Shown here: positions 1-9,440 of the stretch, in pieces | How positions within the stretch are numbered: the first letter of the stretch is position 1 | Layout: each line of letters starts with the position of its first letter | Assembly: GCA_023213315.1 (NCBI GenBank) | Contig: JAKCPI010025072.1 | Coordinates: forward strand, 1 to 64,000 | DNA from: Euborellia annulipes | Lineage: Eukaryota > Arthropoda > Insecta > Dermaptera > Anisolabididae | Length of the DNA stretch: 64,000 bases | Direction of reading: 5' to 3' | Notes under the pieces: generated by a model | Seen by the model: the letters and a program-made list of their open reading frames with translations, nothing else | The model's database searches: none | Told to the model about the DNA's origin: nothing | Made by a program: the position numbers and the translations under genes

Positions 1-23
1 TTGAAAAAAGTTAAGGAAATAGA

Positions 24-1115
24 ATGAGTCTATGTGCATTTGAGCCTTGCCTAAAACCGAAAGAGGAGAACCTAAATTGGATTCAATGCGACCAATGTAG
101 AAATTGGTTTCATTTCATGTGCCTAGGTTGGAAAGAGAACCAACAAATAGATAAAAATTTAAAATTTATATGTCCCAAATGCACAAATTCTCAAAAGGAT
201 AATTCAGAGTTAAGTAAAATATTGTCATTATTTGAACAAATGAGGCTAGAAAATAAACAAGTAATAGAAAACCTAAATTTAAAAATGAATGAAATTAAAG
301 AGAACCTAGAAAGGAAAATTTCTGGAGAAATAAAGACGGATAGGGTTCAAGGAATTAAGGAAGAAAATAAAAATCCCGAAATTACGAGTAAGGAAAGTAC
401 CAATCAGAATCTTATGTCAAAAGAAGTGTCGAAAATTTTAACAAAAGGAATGGTGGAATGGAAAATAGGAACATTTACGGGGGAACCAGTAGAATCTCCA
501 GAAAAATTCTTAAATAATTGTAAAGAAATATTTAAATTAGCGGACTTGGATAAAGATTGTTGGGTGGGATTTACTACCAATCATTTAAAAGGGGAAGCTG
601 CGAGATGGTGGGACGGGAAGAACTTTTCATTATATACGTGGGAAGACTTTGAGAAATCGTTCTTGACAAAATTTGATGATTCCGGATTAAAGTCACAATT
701 AAAGGCAAAGCTATATGGAGAAGCCCAAGAGTCAGGCGAATCAGGTGAAAAATTTATAGAAAAGAAAGTTAAGTTGTTCCAAAGACTGTTCCCGAAAGAA
801 GATACAAATTTGATAGTAAACCAGATTATAGAATTAATCCACCCTTCAATTCGACTCTATTTAAGAAGTACTGATAATCTAGATATAGACACTTTACTGA
901 AATTCGTAAGAAGAATAGAGGCGGATATAAAAACAAACAAAATTCGGGAACAAAGGGACGCGTGGGACCTGAAAGGAGATAAAGGAGGAGTGAGATGTTA
1001 CAGATGTAAACAAAGCGGACACTATGCGAACAATGAAATATGTCCCATGTTTAGTAAACAGGAAAACAGGAGAGGGAACGATCAAGAAGGGGAGGGGTCG
1101 TTCTGGAAGGTATGA
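24..1115 (+). CDS. gag: Gag of gypsy element with N-terminal PHD finger
   Basis: The 363-residue structural protein of the retrotransposon would package element RNA into cytoplasmic particles. Residues 4-53 hold eight zinc ligands in Cys4-His-Cys3 order (C4, C9, C22, C25, H30, C33, C50, C53) with W28 two residues before the histidine, the layout of a PHD finger. Residues about 60-115 are charged and probably coiled-coil. The central part, with GEAARWWDG, resembles the retrotransposon Gag domain. A CCHC-type knuckle lies at about 325-340 but has six rather than four residues between His and the last Cys. The stop overlaps an ATG in the next frame (ATGA at 1112-1115), a layout compatible with coupled translation of pol. 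A PHD finger at the start of Gag is unusual. Confidence 0.85.
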   Translation: MSLCAFEPCLKPKEENLNWIQCDQCRNWFHFMCLGWKENQQIDKNLKFICPKCTNSQKDNSELSKILSLFEQMRLENKQVIENLNLKMNEIKENLERKISGEIKTDRVQGIKEENKNPEITSKESTNQNLMSKEVSKILTKGMVEWKIGTFTGEPVESPEKFLNNCKEIFKLADLDKDCWVGFTTNHLKGEAARWWDGKNFSLYTWEDFEKSFLTKFDDSGLKSQLKAKLYGEAQESGESGEKFIEKKVKLFQRLFPKEDTNLIVNQIIELIHPSIRLYLRSTDNLDIDTLLKFVRRIEADIKTNKIREQRDAWDLKGDKGGVRCYRCKQSGHYANNEICPMFSKQENRRGNDQEGEGSFWKV

Positions 1116-1190
1116 AATCTCCCCAATCGGAAAAAAATCTAACACTTCTATATAGGAAGTCCCCCTGACAATTCCCAAATTTTACTACCG

Positions 1191-1571
1191 ATGAAAATCA
1201 AAAATATTGAGACTGTAGGATTGATCGACTCTGGGGCAAGCACAAATTTTATGAGTTTAAAATTTTCGGAGGAATTAAAATTGAACCGGGTTCCAAAACA
1301 GATTTGGGTTGATTTAGCCATAGAGGGAGAAAAAAGGAGGTCATCAGGAGAGATTGAAGTTAATACAACTATGGGGAATGTGATACAAAAATTGACTTAT
1401 ACCATTATCGATCAATTGGCTTATGATGTAATTATAGGGAGGGACGGTTTGGAGGAAATGGAGGCAATTATCGATTACTCTGCGAAATGTATTTATTTGG
1501 GAAAGGTGCAGAGGACGATATACCATTGGCCCACTTTGCAAAAAACCTTCAAAGGAAAAAGCTTCAATTAA
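1191..1571 (+). CDS. pro: Retroviral-type aspartic protease of gypsy element
   Basis: The frame carries the aspartic protease signature LIDSGASTNF near residue 11 and a second conserved hydrophobic-glycine motif DVIIGRDGL, as in Ty3/gypsy proteases that mature Gag-Pol. The frame is already open from 1143, so translation probably begins upstream. An ATG at 1112 overlaps the gag stop but reaches this frame only if the run of seven A at 1131-1137 is shifted by one. That could be programmed frameshifting, a mutation or a base-call error. The frame ends just where pol opens in another frame. Confidence 0.8.
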   Translation: MKIKNIETVGLIDSGASTNFMSLKFSEELKLNRVPKQIWVDLAIEGEKRRSSGEIEVNTTMGNVIQKLTYTIIDQLAYDVIIGRDGLEEMEAIIDYSAKCIYLGKVQRTIYHWPTLQKTFKGKSFN

Positions 1572-1599
1572 AAAGGAGGACATATACGTTGACGAATCG

Positions 1600-4362
1600 T
1601 TGGGAAGAGAAAAGGAAGAAGAATTATTTAAAATCCTTCTGGAATTTTCAGATCTGTTTAGGAACGAGTTGGGATCGGCGAAAACAATTTGTCATGAAAT
1701 CGAGGTAAAAGAAACGACGCCTATAAAATTGGATCTGTATTCCTATTCACCCGAAAAAAGAAAATTTATAGAAGAAGAAGTAGAACGGTTAGAAAACTTA
1801 CAGTTGATCCGGAAAAGCAAATCAGCCTGGAGAGCACCGATCGTAGTGACAAAGAAGAAAAATGGAAAGTTTAGGTTTTGTGTCGACTATCGGCGATTAA
1901 ATGCCCGGACAATAGACGACGCTTATCCTATGGCCCATTTGAGCAAGATAATAAAAGAAATTGGGAAAGCTCAATTTTTTTCAACTTTAGATATGAACTC
2001 CGGCTACTGGCAAATCCCGATGAAAGAAGAAAGTAAACATCTGACCGCATTTGGAACCCCCAGTGGTCTATATGAATTCAATGTCATGCCCTTTGGGTTG
2101 AAGAACGCTCCAGCGACATTCCAAAGAATGATGGAAAAAGTGTTAAAAGGCTTTATCAACACGTTTTGTTTTGTCTATTTGGACGATGTAATTATATTTT
2201 CAAAAACCTGGGAAGAACACAAAGTATCGATACAGAGAGTTTTTGAAAGGTTTAGACTATTTGGGTTAACGTGTAATCTAGAAAAATGTAACTTTGCGAA
2301 GAGAGAACTTGAATATTTAGGACACCTGGTGGAAGCAGAAGGAAACAAAGTGAAGGAGGAGCGGCTTAAGGAAATAGAAGCTTTTGAACGCCCGAAAAAT
2401 CTAAAAGAGCTTAGAAGATTTTTGGGAATTTGTAACTGGCACTCAGAATTTATTCCGGGATTTTCAATCCATGCTGCGCCGTTGACAGATTTATTAAAAG
2501 GTAATAGGAAATGGCAATGGTCGGAAAAAGAAGTGAAAGCGGTGGAGAAAATTAAGGAACTTTTAAAGGAAAATAAATATTTATCGAGACCGGATTACGA
2601 CGAACCGTTTTACTTACAAACGGATGCCTGCGAAAGAGGAGTGGGAGCAGTACTCTATCAATGGGACGAGATCACCAAAAAGAGGAAAGTGATCTCATAT
2701 GCAAGCGCCAAGCTGTCGGAGCGCCAAAGGAAATATCATATAAATGAAAAGGAATGTTTAGCAATCATATGGGCTATCAAGAGATTTAGACCATACTTAG
2801 AGTCGAAACCATTTTACTTGCTAACGGATAATAAGGCTTTAACTTGGCTCAATAAAATGAGGGATATAAATTCAAAACTCACTCGTTGGGCTTTGTTATT
2901 ACAAGAATTTAATTTTAGAGTCGCTTTTTGTAGGGGTCAAGAAAATTTGCTCGCGGATTCGTTATCCAGATTCCCAGGGGATGACGAGATCGAAATAGCG
3001 GAAGAGGAGGAAGAAGAGTTGATGCGGATACGGGTCAAAGAAGATATGTTGATTTCAGAAGTCGGAGAAGGCAAGGAAAGGATTATGCAAATAACGAAAA
3101 GAGAGAAACAACATTCCGACACCGAACTATTCGGGGAATGGGGAAAGTTGCCAGAGGAGCAGGAAAAAGATACCAAATTAAGGATTATAATCGGGAAGCT
3201 AAAGAGCAAACTAGAAGTAAAGGGACCTGAGAATATGAGGTACATTATGATAGATGGGGTGCTATGTGTCATGAGCGGCGAAAAGGATACAAGGGCAAAA
3301 ATAGTCATTCCTAACACGTGGGTTAAAAGGGTACTTTCCAGATATCACGACGACCCTACAGCTGGACATCCCGGACAGGAGGAAACCCGACGGGCCATTC
3401 AGCAACGGTTTTATTGGGAAGGACTATACACCGAGGTGAACTCTTACGTAAGATCCTGTCTGATATGTCAAGCAACCAAGCCATTGAATAAAGCAACCGC
3501 CGACCGAATGCGACCTCGGAGACCTACATCGGTTTGGGAAACCCTGAGCCTCGACCTCATGGGCCCGTACCCAAGGTCGAACTCTGGAAAAAAACATCTC
3601 TTGACGATCGTCGACGGTTTCAGCAAATGGTTAGAAGCCTTTCCCTTACCAAGCGTAACGGCGAAAAGAGTGGAAGAAACTCTTGAAAGGGAAGTCTTTT
3701 CCAGGTTTGGATATCCGAGAGTTATCATTACGGATAATGACCCGATCTTTAAATCCAGATCCTGGAACGAAGCCTGTAACAGATGGAAGGTCGATGCCTG
3801 GACAACACCCGCCTACCACCCCAGAGCGAACCCGGTAGAAAGGTACAATTTTGAAATAAAAAAACAATTAAGAACGGTCCTCGGCTCGAACCAACGACTC
3901 TGGGATAGGAGCATCCCTCAGATTTTAAACAATCTAAGGGACCGGAGAAATAGCACAACAGGATTCACCTCGGCTGAACTGATGTTTGGGAGGAAGTTGA
4001 AAAGGCCAGGAGATTGGCTCTTGGCTCAGAACGAGAAGAGGGACCCAATTAGCGAGGGATACAAAAAGTCAGTGGACGTGCAAAAGGAGCAGAAGGAAGT
4101 GGTGGAGAACAACTGGAAGAAGTATGCAGGGAGGGTCTTTAAGAGGAATAAGGAAAATATTAATTCTCCACCTTTCCGGGTAGGGGAAAGGGTGTGGAGG
4201 AAAAATCACACGCAGTCCAACCAGGCGAAGGGAATTTGTTCCGGTCTACTCAAACCCTGGACAGGTCCATTTTCGATAAAGGACAAAGTATCGGAGATGG
4301 TGGTGATACTGAGTAATGGGGCGAAATGTCACGTCACGGATCTGAAACACGCTCATGTCTAA
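1600..4362 (+). CDS. pol: Pol of gypsy element: reverse transcriptase, RNase H, integrase
   Basis: This 920-codon frame holds the copying and integration enzymes. Reverse transcriptase motifs include RFCVDYRRLN, STLDMNSGYWQIPM, MPFGLKNAPATFQ and the catalytic FVYLDDVIIF near nucleotide 2170-2200. RNase H follows with LQTDACERGVGAVLYQ and YHINEKECLAI. Integrase has an HHCC zinc finger (H...AGHP...C..C, about 3345-3475), then the DDE triad in LSLDLMG, ITDNDP and NPVERYN. The tail carries a GPF motif (LKPWTGPFSI) typical of Ty3/gypsy integrases, and no chromodomain follows. The start at 1600 is nominal: the same frame is open upstream to about 1550, implying a frameshift from the protease frame. 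Confidence 0.93.
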   Translation: MGREKEEELFKILLEFSDLFRNELGSAKTICHEIEVKETTPIKLDLYSYSPEKRKFIEEEVERLENLQLIRKSKSAWRAPIVVTKKKNGKFRFCVDYRRLNARTIDDAYPMAHLSKIIKEIGKAQFFSTLDMNSGYWQIPMKEESKHLTAFGTPSGLYEFNVMPFGLKNAPATFQRMMEKVLKGFINTFCFVYLDDVIIFSKTWEEHKVSIQRVFERFRLFGLTCNLEKCNFAKRELEYLGHLVEAEGNKVKEERLKEIEAFERPKNLKELRRFLGICNWHSEFIPGFSIHAAPLTDLLKGNRKWQWSEKEVKAVEKIKELLKENKYLSRPDYDEPFYLQTDACERGVGAVLYQWDEITKKRKVISYASAKLSERQRKYHINEKECLAIIWAIKRFRPYLESKPFYLLTDNKALTWLNKMRDINSKLTRWALLLQEFNFRVAFCRGQENLLADSLSRFPGDDEIEIAEEEEEELMRIRVKEDMLISEVGEGKERIMQITKREKQHSDTELFGEWGKLPEEQEKDTKLRIIIGKLKSKLEVKGPENMRYIMIDGVLCVMSGEKDTRAKIVIPNTWVKRVLSRYHDDPTAGHPGQEETRRAIQQRFYWEGLYTEVNSYVRSCLICQATKPLNKATADRMRPRRPTSVWETLSLDLMGPYPRSNSGKKHLLTIVDGFSKWLEAFPLPSVTAKRVEETLEREVFSRFGYPRVIITDNDPIFKSRSWNEACNRWKVDAWTTPAYHPRANPVERYNFEIKKQLRTVLGSNQRLWDRSIPQILNNLRDRRNSTTGFTSAELMFGRKLKRPGDWLLAQNEKRDPISEGYKKSVDVQKEQKEVVENNWKKYAGRVFKRNKENINSPPFRVGERVWRKNHTQSNQAKGICSGLLKPWTGPFSIKDKVSEMVVILSNGAKCHVTDLKHAHV

Positions 4363-4376
4363 GAAGAGGAGGGGCG

Positions 4377-4586
4377 TGTGGCAGGGCTAAGAGTACAGAG
4401 AAAGAGTTGTTTTGGGGTCAAAGAAAAGAAAAAAGAAAAGAGAAGAATGAAAAGAAAAAGAAGTTTTTGTTTTTGTTTTGATTTTGAGTGATGCGTTTGT
4501 TGTTTATAATGAGCTGAGAAAAAAAAAGAAATAATAAAATGATTTTCCCCGTCAATTCCTGTTGAGTTTTTACTATTCTTGTTACA
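4377..4586 (+). repeat. 3' LTR of the gypsy element
   Basis: A purine-rich primer (aagaagaggagggg, 4361-4374) directly precedes a 210-base segment that starts TGTGGCAGGG and ends TTGTTACA, the TG...CA form of LTRs. It contains an AATAAA at about 4531. The next five bases, CCCAT, should be the target duplication; its partner is outside the window. Confidence 0.8.
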
Positions 4587-5573
4587 CCCATGTCCTAATG
4601 TAACTGTTGATGAACAATTGGTTGGATTTAGAGGCAGATGTCCATTCAAGCAATATATCCCAAGTAAACCCTCCAAATATGGCATAAAAATATGGACACT
4701 TTGCGATAGCGAAACTTCATATTTATTGAAAGCCCAAGTCTACACTGGTAAAATTCCAGGAACAGCCCCTGAAAAAAATCAGGGAATGCGTGTAGTGTTA
4801 GAACTTGTAAATGAGTTACATGGACATAATATAACTTGTGATAACTTTTTTACTTCTTATACTTTAGGGCAACAGCTTTTGAAAAAAAAATTGACCCTTC
4901 TAGGCACCATAAGAAAAAACAAGCCTGAACTTCCAAAAATGTCCAATAAAGAGGTTTACAGTTCTGAATTTTATTTTACTAGTGACACAACTATTGTAAA
5001 TTATGTTCCGAGAAAAAATAAAAATGTTATACTGTTGAGCACAACACATAAAGACATGAAAATCAGCGATATGACCGATAAAAAACCTCAAATGATATTG
5101 GACTACAATTCTACTAAGGGTGCAGTTGACACCCTTGATCAAGCAATAAATACTTACACATGTAAAAGAAAAACAAATAGGTGGCCAATGATAATTTTTT
5201 ACAATATGCTTGACGTTTCAGCTTACAATGCTTATGTATTGTGGACAAAAATAAATCCTACATGGAATGGCAATAAACTTACAAAAAGAAGATTATTTTT
5301 GGAAGAACTTGGAAAATCTCTTATAAAAGAAAATATTACTCTAAGATCACACATGCCACGAACTGAAGAAGCTTTGAAAATAGTAAAAAATGTTCAAGAA
5401 GAATTTTCAATGGAAGCTTCTACATCACGGGATACGATTGAAAAAAAAATCGAAAACGAGGAAGATGCACATTTTGTGAAAGAAGTAGTGATGTAAAAAC
5501 AAATATAATTTGTGAAAAGTGTAAAAAGCACGTTTGCAAAAATCATGCAATTAATTTATGTCCTAAAATGTAA
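4587..5573 (+). pseudogene. piggyBac transposase, C-terminal part, frameshifted
   Basis: The frame from the gypsy LTR junction to 5496 matches the C-terminal two thirds of piggyBac transposases (DDE_Tnp_1_7). It has NVTVDEQLVGFRGRCPF with a catalytic Asp, then ITCDNFFTSY with the second Asp, and YNSTKGAVDTLDQ with the third. The usual N-terminal portion lies upstream of the nested gypsy element, outside the window. The frame stops at 5496, but the alternative frame to 5573 reads CEKCKKHVCKNH and LCPKM, the cysteine-rich zinc-binding tail that recognises piggyBac ends. One base change near 5472 would rejoin it, so the copy carries a frameshift as well as the insertion. Confidence 0.85.
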
Positions 5574-5754
5574 TCAATAAATATTTTTTAATTCAGTATA
5601 TTTACATATTTATATACGCCATTTTCATGTATTATTTTTGTTCTTTGTGATTTAATATCATATTTTTTTTTCTCCGATTATAATTTAACTCAAGTTTGTA
5701 ATAAAATAATGTTTTTAAAAAGATAAAATGGTTTTATTTGCACTAATATAAGGT

Positions 5755-5818
5755 GGGGTCAAAAATGACCCCAAACGGTACATGTGTATAGCTGATCGGA
5801 GCAGTGCAGCAGGGTTAA
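5755..5818 (+). repeat. piggyBac 3' terminal repeat and TTAA target
   Basis: An internal palindrome GGGGTCAAAAATGACCCC lies at 5755-5772, and the element ends GCAGCAGGG followed by TTAA at 5815-5818. Terminal GGG next to TTAA is the standard piggyBac boundary, and similar GGGGTCA palindromes are known in piggyBac-family ends. The 5' end lies outside the window. Confidence 0.7.
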
Positions 5819-6829
5819 ATTAGTTCCAAAAATTTTCTATTCTTTCTTTCTCCCTTTTGAAATTTCTTTTGTAACCTTTTAATCTTATTATCTTTACTTT
5901 GGGTGGTTGTTCATATACTTCCATCCTCTTTTTTTTGTATTCATGATCCCATTCTATTAACATCTTGTGATGATATAAGCACATGTGTGCTCATAAATAA
6001 AATAAAATAAATAAAACCAATTGACAAATTTTTAAAAAGTGCACAAAATTTAAATTGCCAGACATTCGCCAAGAGGGTGCGCTCAAGAGGGCTATGACGT
6101 CATGGGTAGAGTGCAGGGTGGTCGGTGGTCAGTGGTCGCTGGTGGCTGGAGATTCAGTCGAAAGGAGGCAGTGGTCGCTGGTGGCAAGAGAGACAGTTCA
6201 TTTTTGGCATTCGAAGTGGAAGCTAAGATTCGAAAAGAGGCAGTGCAAGCTAGCATTTCGAGGAGAGGCATTCGAAGTTCATATACGAATTCGAAAAGAA
6301 GAGAGAAGAGAAAGAGACCCGAGTTCCTAATATGTGCCATTACAACCACATGAAACCCGATGTTCCTGAAACGAAGACGGGATATCATCGAAACATCCAT
6401 GAAACATACAACCAAATCTAACTTACCGGCGCCCTGACACCGACACACCTTCCGGACCCAGATGAGTACACCCAACCATCCATAAAAAAAGTGATCACAA
6501 ACTTTTAAATTATCCACATATTTTTTACAATTACATTTACCACAAATCTAAACATATTAAAAAATATTATTCTTAAAAAAAAAAAATATAAAAAAAAATG
6601 GCCAATACAACCTCAATATAAATCTGAATTTCAAATTTTATAACAATTTATAAAAAATATATCTATATTTTAGATTTGGTGGAGTTGTATTAAAACTATT
6701 TTTTCATTTTTATTTACTTAATCTTGTATTTTTATTCAAACAAAGAAGCAGATCCTTTTAAATTTTCTCTTTCTTCAGTTCGTTTCCGTAGGATTAAACA
6801 AATTCCTGTTCCTGGATAAACCCCCCCCC
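5819..6829. other. No gene seen; AT-rich with short direct repeats
   Basis: Pyrimidine-rich DNA is followed by a GC-richer stretch at 6055-6470 in which a ggtcgctggtggc-type motif recurs at about 6125-6190. Open frames there are short, overlap on both strands and show no recognisable protein. A run of C near 6820 marks the right side. Confidence 0.4.
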
Positions 6830-7491
6830 TCTTTATCCCGGCTAACAGGTGCACCTCAAGGACCAAGATAGGTAGCTTAGGTGATAATAATCTCTTTGCA
6901 CCTTTTCTTAGTGTACTGAATTATCACTGGTCCTTCATCCCCTTGTCTAATGTCCTCCCACATGTTGAAGATTTGGTCTTGCCCTTGTTCCCATGTTTTC
7001 CACATCTGTGTATTCTACAAAAATAGAGATGGGCCGTTGGATTGCGCCTCCATTATCTGTACCAATGTCAAAAGTCCTGTCTTACTTCGGTGTTTAGTTT
7101 ATCTGTCCTCTTTTCTCTCTCCTTTTTTTTTTTAAATTTTGTGCGAACATCTCTCGTCCTTTCCTTATTAGTTCTCGGATTTCTTCCTCCTCCATAGGGT
7201 CTTCGCCATCTTCCTTTTCTTTCAGCCCCTGCTCTACTTCTTCCTTCCACACTGTTATGACGTTATGTATGTAGCTTTCCTCTTTGTAATACTTAGTCAA
7301 ATCTCATAATTCTTCTCGAACTGATCTAGTTCCTCTAAGCATCTTTGGCTAGCGCATTTTTCTCTATTTTCATCCTTCTTCTCTATCTCTTTTTCAATTG
7401 ACCAAAAGCCAATGTCGGTAACTATGTCTCTTCTCAATACCTCTTCTAACCACTTCCGGTATGGGGTCCAGTCAATGTCTTTGGTCTCCAT
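6830..7491 (-). pseudogene. Degenerate gypsy-type gag remnant
   Basis: On the minus strand a frame starts at 7491 with METKDIDWTPYRKWLEEVL, is highly charged, and continues after a one-base frameshift at about 7298 into a Glu/Lys-rich stretch ending near 7094. Weaker in-frame fragments such as DIRQGDEGPVIIQYTKK continue towards 6830. The composition and the primer-binding site upstream (7922-7945) suggest retrotransposon Gag, but no zinc knuckle is seen. Confidence 0.4.
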
Positions 7492-7921
7492 CTTCTATAA
7501 CAGAAGATAGATGAGTTTAAGTTTCTGATTCCCTTTTTCTTTTGTTGCTCATTCCCTTTCTTACTCCCCTTTTTAGTTAATTTTCGAATCCTTTTCCTAC
7601 CCTTAGTCACAGTTATCTTCCTAATGAATTTACACCTCTGGTTTCCTTTGTTTTCTGTTTTTCTCTTGCGAAAATTGCTAATAAAGTGATATCTCCTACT
7701 CTACTTACATCTTCTATCTAAGCTCGAAAAGTTTTGCCTCCTCCAAACTGAGCTATCCTTTATTGAAATATGATTGACTTACCGTGCGTTTTCATGTACT
7801 CGTTAAACTGCTGTCGGCGCGTTGTCCAGAGGATTCTCTGCCTTGATGTTGGCTGCTGCCTTTGGATGCAGATTCGGTTGCTACACTCGTTGCAATCTAC
7901 TCGTTGCAATTCCACTTGTAG

Positions 7922-8140
7922 TAATCCCACCGCTGCCACCAATTATGTTGTGCCGGCCCTTGCAACACAACTTGTTTAGCGAAAGAAGTTGTTTGCGCTG
8001 GTAAAATGCTGCCCCCACTAGCCGATTATAGGTTGACTAGACACCTTGTTGAGTCCCTTGATGATTTGGGGTGTCACAAGAAATGAAAACTGGCCGTTGA
8101 ATATATATATGAATAAAAAGTTCTGTCCGAATCTATAACA
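7922..8140 (-). mobile_element. Leader with primer-binding site and partial LTR of a minus-strand LTR element
   Basis: Read on the minus strand, an LTR-like end ...GGCACAACA (TG on the plus strand at 7946) is followed after a few bases by TGGTGGCAGCGGTGGGAT, which begins with TGG as tRNA primer-binding sites do. A leader and the gag remnant at 6830-7491 follow in the expected order. The outer LTR boundary is not clear; 8140 is only an estimate. Confidence 0.45.
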
Positions 8141-8283
8141 TCATTTTCGCCACGTAGCACATGTTTATTGCATGTTCGGCTATTTAATTGTAAATAAATG
8201 TTAATTAATTTAATTTTAATAAAATTGTCTTTTTAGATAAATCGGTCTATAGTTGATTACATACCCATAAATATAATATCTAC

Positions 8284-8739
8284 ATTATATATATATACAT
8301 CATTGGAAACAAGTACTGTTCTCTGACGAGTGCAGGATGTGTCTTCATGGTAACGACGGACGAGGGAGAGTTTACCGAAGATCTGGAGAGCGTTTCGCTC
8401 AGTGCTGCATTTCTGAGCGTGTTCCATATGGGGGCGGTTCGTGCATGTTCTGGGGAGGCATGTCGCTGGAAGCGAAAACTGAACTGGTATTCATCACAGG
8501 GCCCAAAATCGGCCACCGATCAAGTGGATTGACATTCAAAAGCTACATTGAAGAGATCCTGGTGGATCACGTAGTGCCTTTTTCCGGATATATCGGTGAA
8601 CATTTCATTTACATGCAAAATAACGCAAGCGCACCCGCTGCTATAGTACGCCAGTACTTGGAAGAGGTTGAACTGTCGGTTATGGCGTGGCCTGCTCGAA
8701 GCCCAGATCTCAATCCCATTGAGCATCTATGGGGCAAAC
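8284..8739 (+). pseudogene. Tc1-like transposase, C-terminal fragment
   Basis: The open frame begins next to a TA microsatellite with HWKQVLFSDECRM (first catalytic Asp of the DDE core), then YGGGSCMFWGGMS, FIYMQNNASAPAA and WPARSPDLNPIEHLWGKL. The second catalytic Asp, normally in MQDNA, is Asn here, so the enzyme would be inactive. The N-terminal DNA-binding half is missing. The frame ends abruptly at about 8739, where it joins a gypsy gag fragment. Confidence 0.85.
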
Positions 8740-8853
8740 TGAAAAATGTGCCATAAGTGTAAAAAAAATTTGTCATTTTGGTAGTGAATGTAACCAATTA
8801 AAAAGTGTAAAATCAATTAGTGTTGAAAATGAATTGATTTGTTCGACGAAACA
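8737..8853 (+). repeat. Duplicated gypsy zinc-knuckle fragment fused to Tc1 end
   Basis: About 110 bases from aaaaatgtgccataag onward repeat the segment at 9521-9626 nearly base for base, with a three-base insertion (cca) near 8793 and small changes at the right end. The copied sequence is part of a gypsy Gag zinc-knuckle region. Here it directly abuts the Tc1 fragment. Confidence 0.85.
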
Positions 8854-8859
8854 TCGAAT

Positions 8860-9440
8860 GCTAGCAGTAATTCAGGCTAGAGGAGGTAATACCTCGTATT
8901 GATAAATGCTTATTTTATTAATTTCATTGTTTGATTACCCTTTTACACCTTCTCAAAGTCTCACAAACATCGTTATCTCAAACGAGCAATTTCGGACTTT
9001 TTTGTTCTTTTGTTAGTTATCTAATGATTTTGCGAGTCAAACGTTTTGTGTTTTTAAAAAGCTAACTGTGTGTACTTTAATTTAAAAAAAATAGTACTTG
9101 CAAAAAGAAAAATTAATTTAAAAAATATTCAAGTTGGAAGTGAAAATGTCGGGGGTGTGCGATTTTTTTGCTCTCGAGTGTATATATCTTTATTTAAAAG
9201 ATAAAATAAAAGTTGAATACAAATTCCACAATACAAAGGTATATAAGTACTAGACAAGTAGATGAGGATTGTTCACTTACAAACAAGGTTTGTCAGACAT
9301 TCGTTAAATCTGTTATAGATTTGGGCCTACTCGCCTTGATGTTACGTGGTCTGACAGTGAGTAGTAGTGACTCATTTTTTCTGATATGAATCATTCTCTC
9401 TTTTCTCTGCTTTCTTTAACATAAACAAATTTTTAAATAT
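8860..9440. other. No gene seen; AT-rich spacer
   Basis: No frame resembles a protein. The right part (9290-9420) may belong to the 5' region of the following gypsy remnant, but no terminal repeats were found. Confidence 0.3.

Larger units (their letters stand above)
1..4586 (+). mobile_element. Ty3/gypsy LTR retrotransposon, 5' end outside window
   Basis: The segment reads gag, protease, reverse transcriptase, RNase H, integrase and 3' LTR in Ty3/gypsy order. The gag start is 23 bases from the window edge, so the 5' LTR and primer-binding site lie outside. The 3' boundary is the TTGTTACA at 4586. The piggyBac transposase reading resumes right after it, so this element inserted into a piggyBac transposase gene. 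The 920-codon pol frame is uninterrupted, which argues for a fairly recent insertion. Small frame breaks remain between gag, protease and pol. Confidence 0.9.

Noticed and set aside
6055..6517. Frames of 83-141 codons on both strands
   Set aside because: They overlap one another across a short-repeat stretch and show no recognisable domain or splice pattern.
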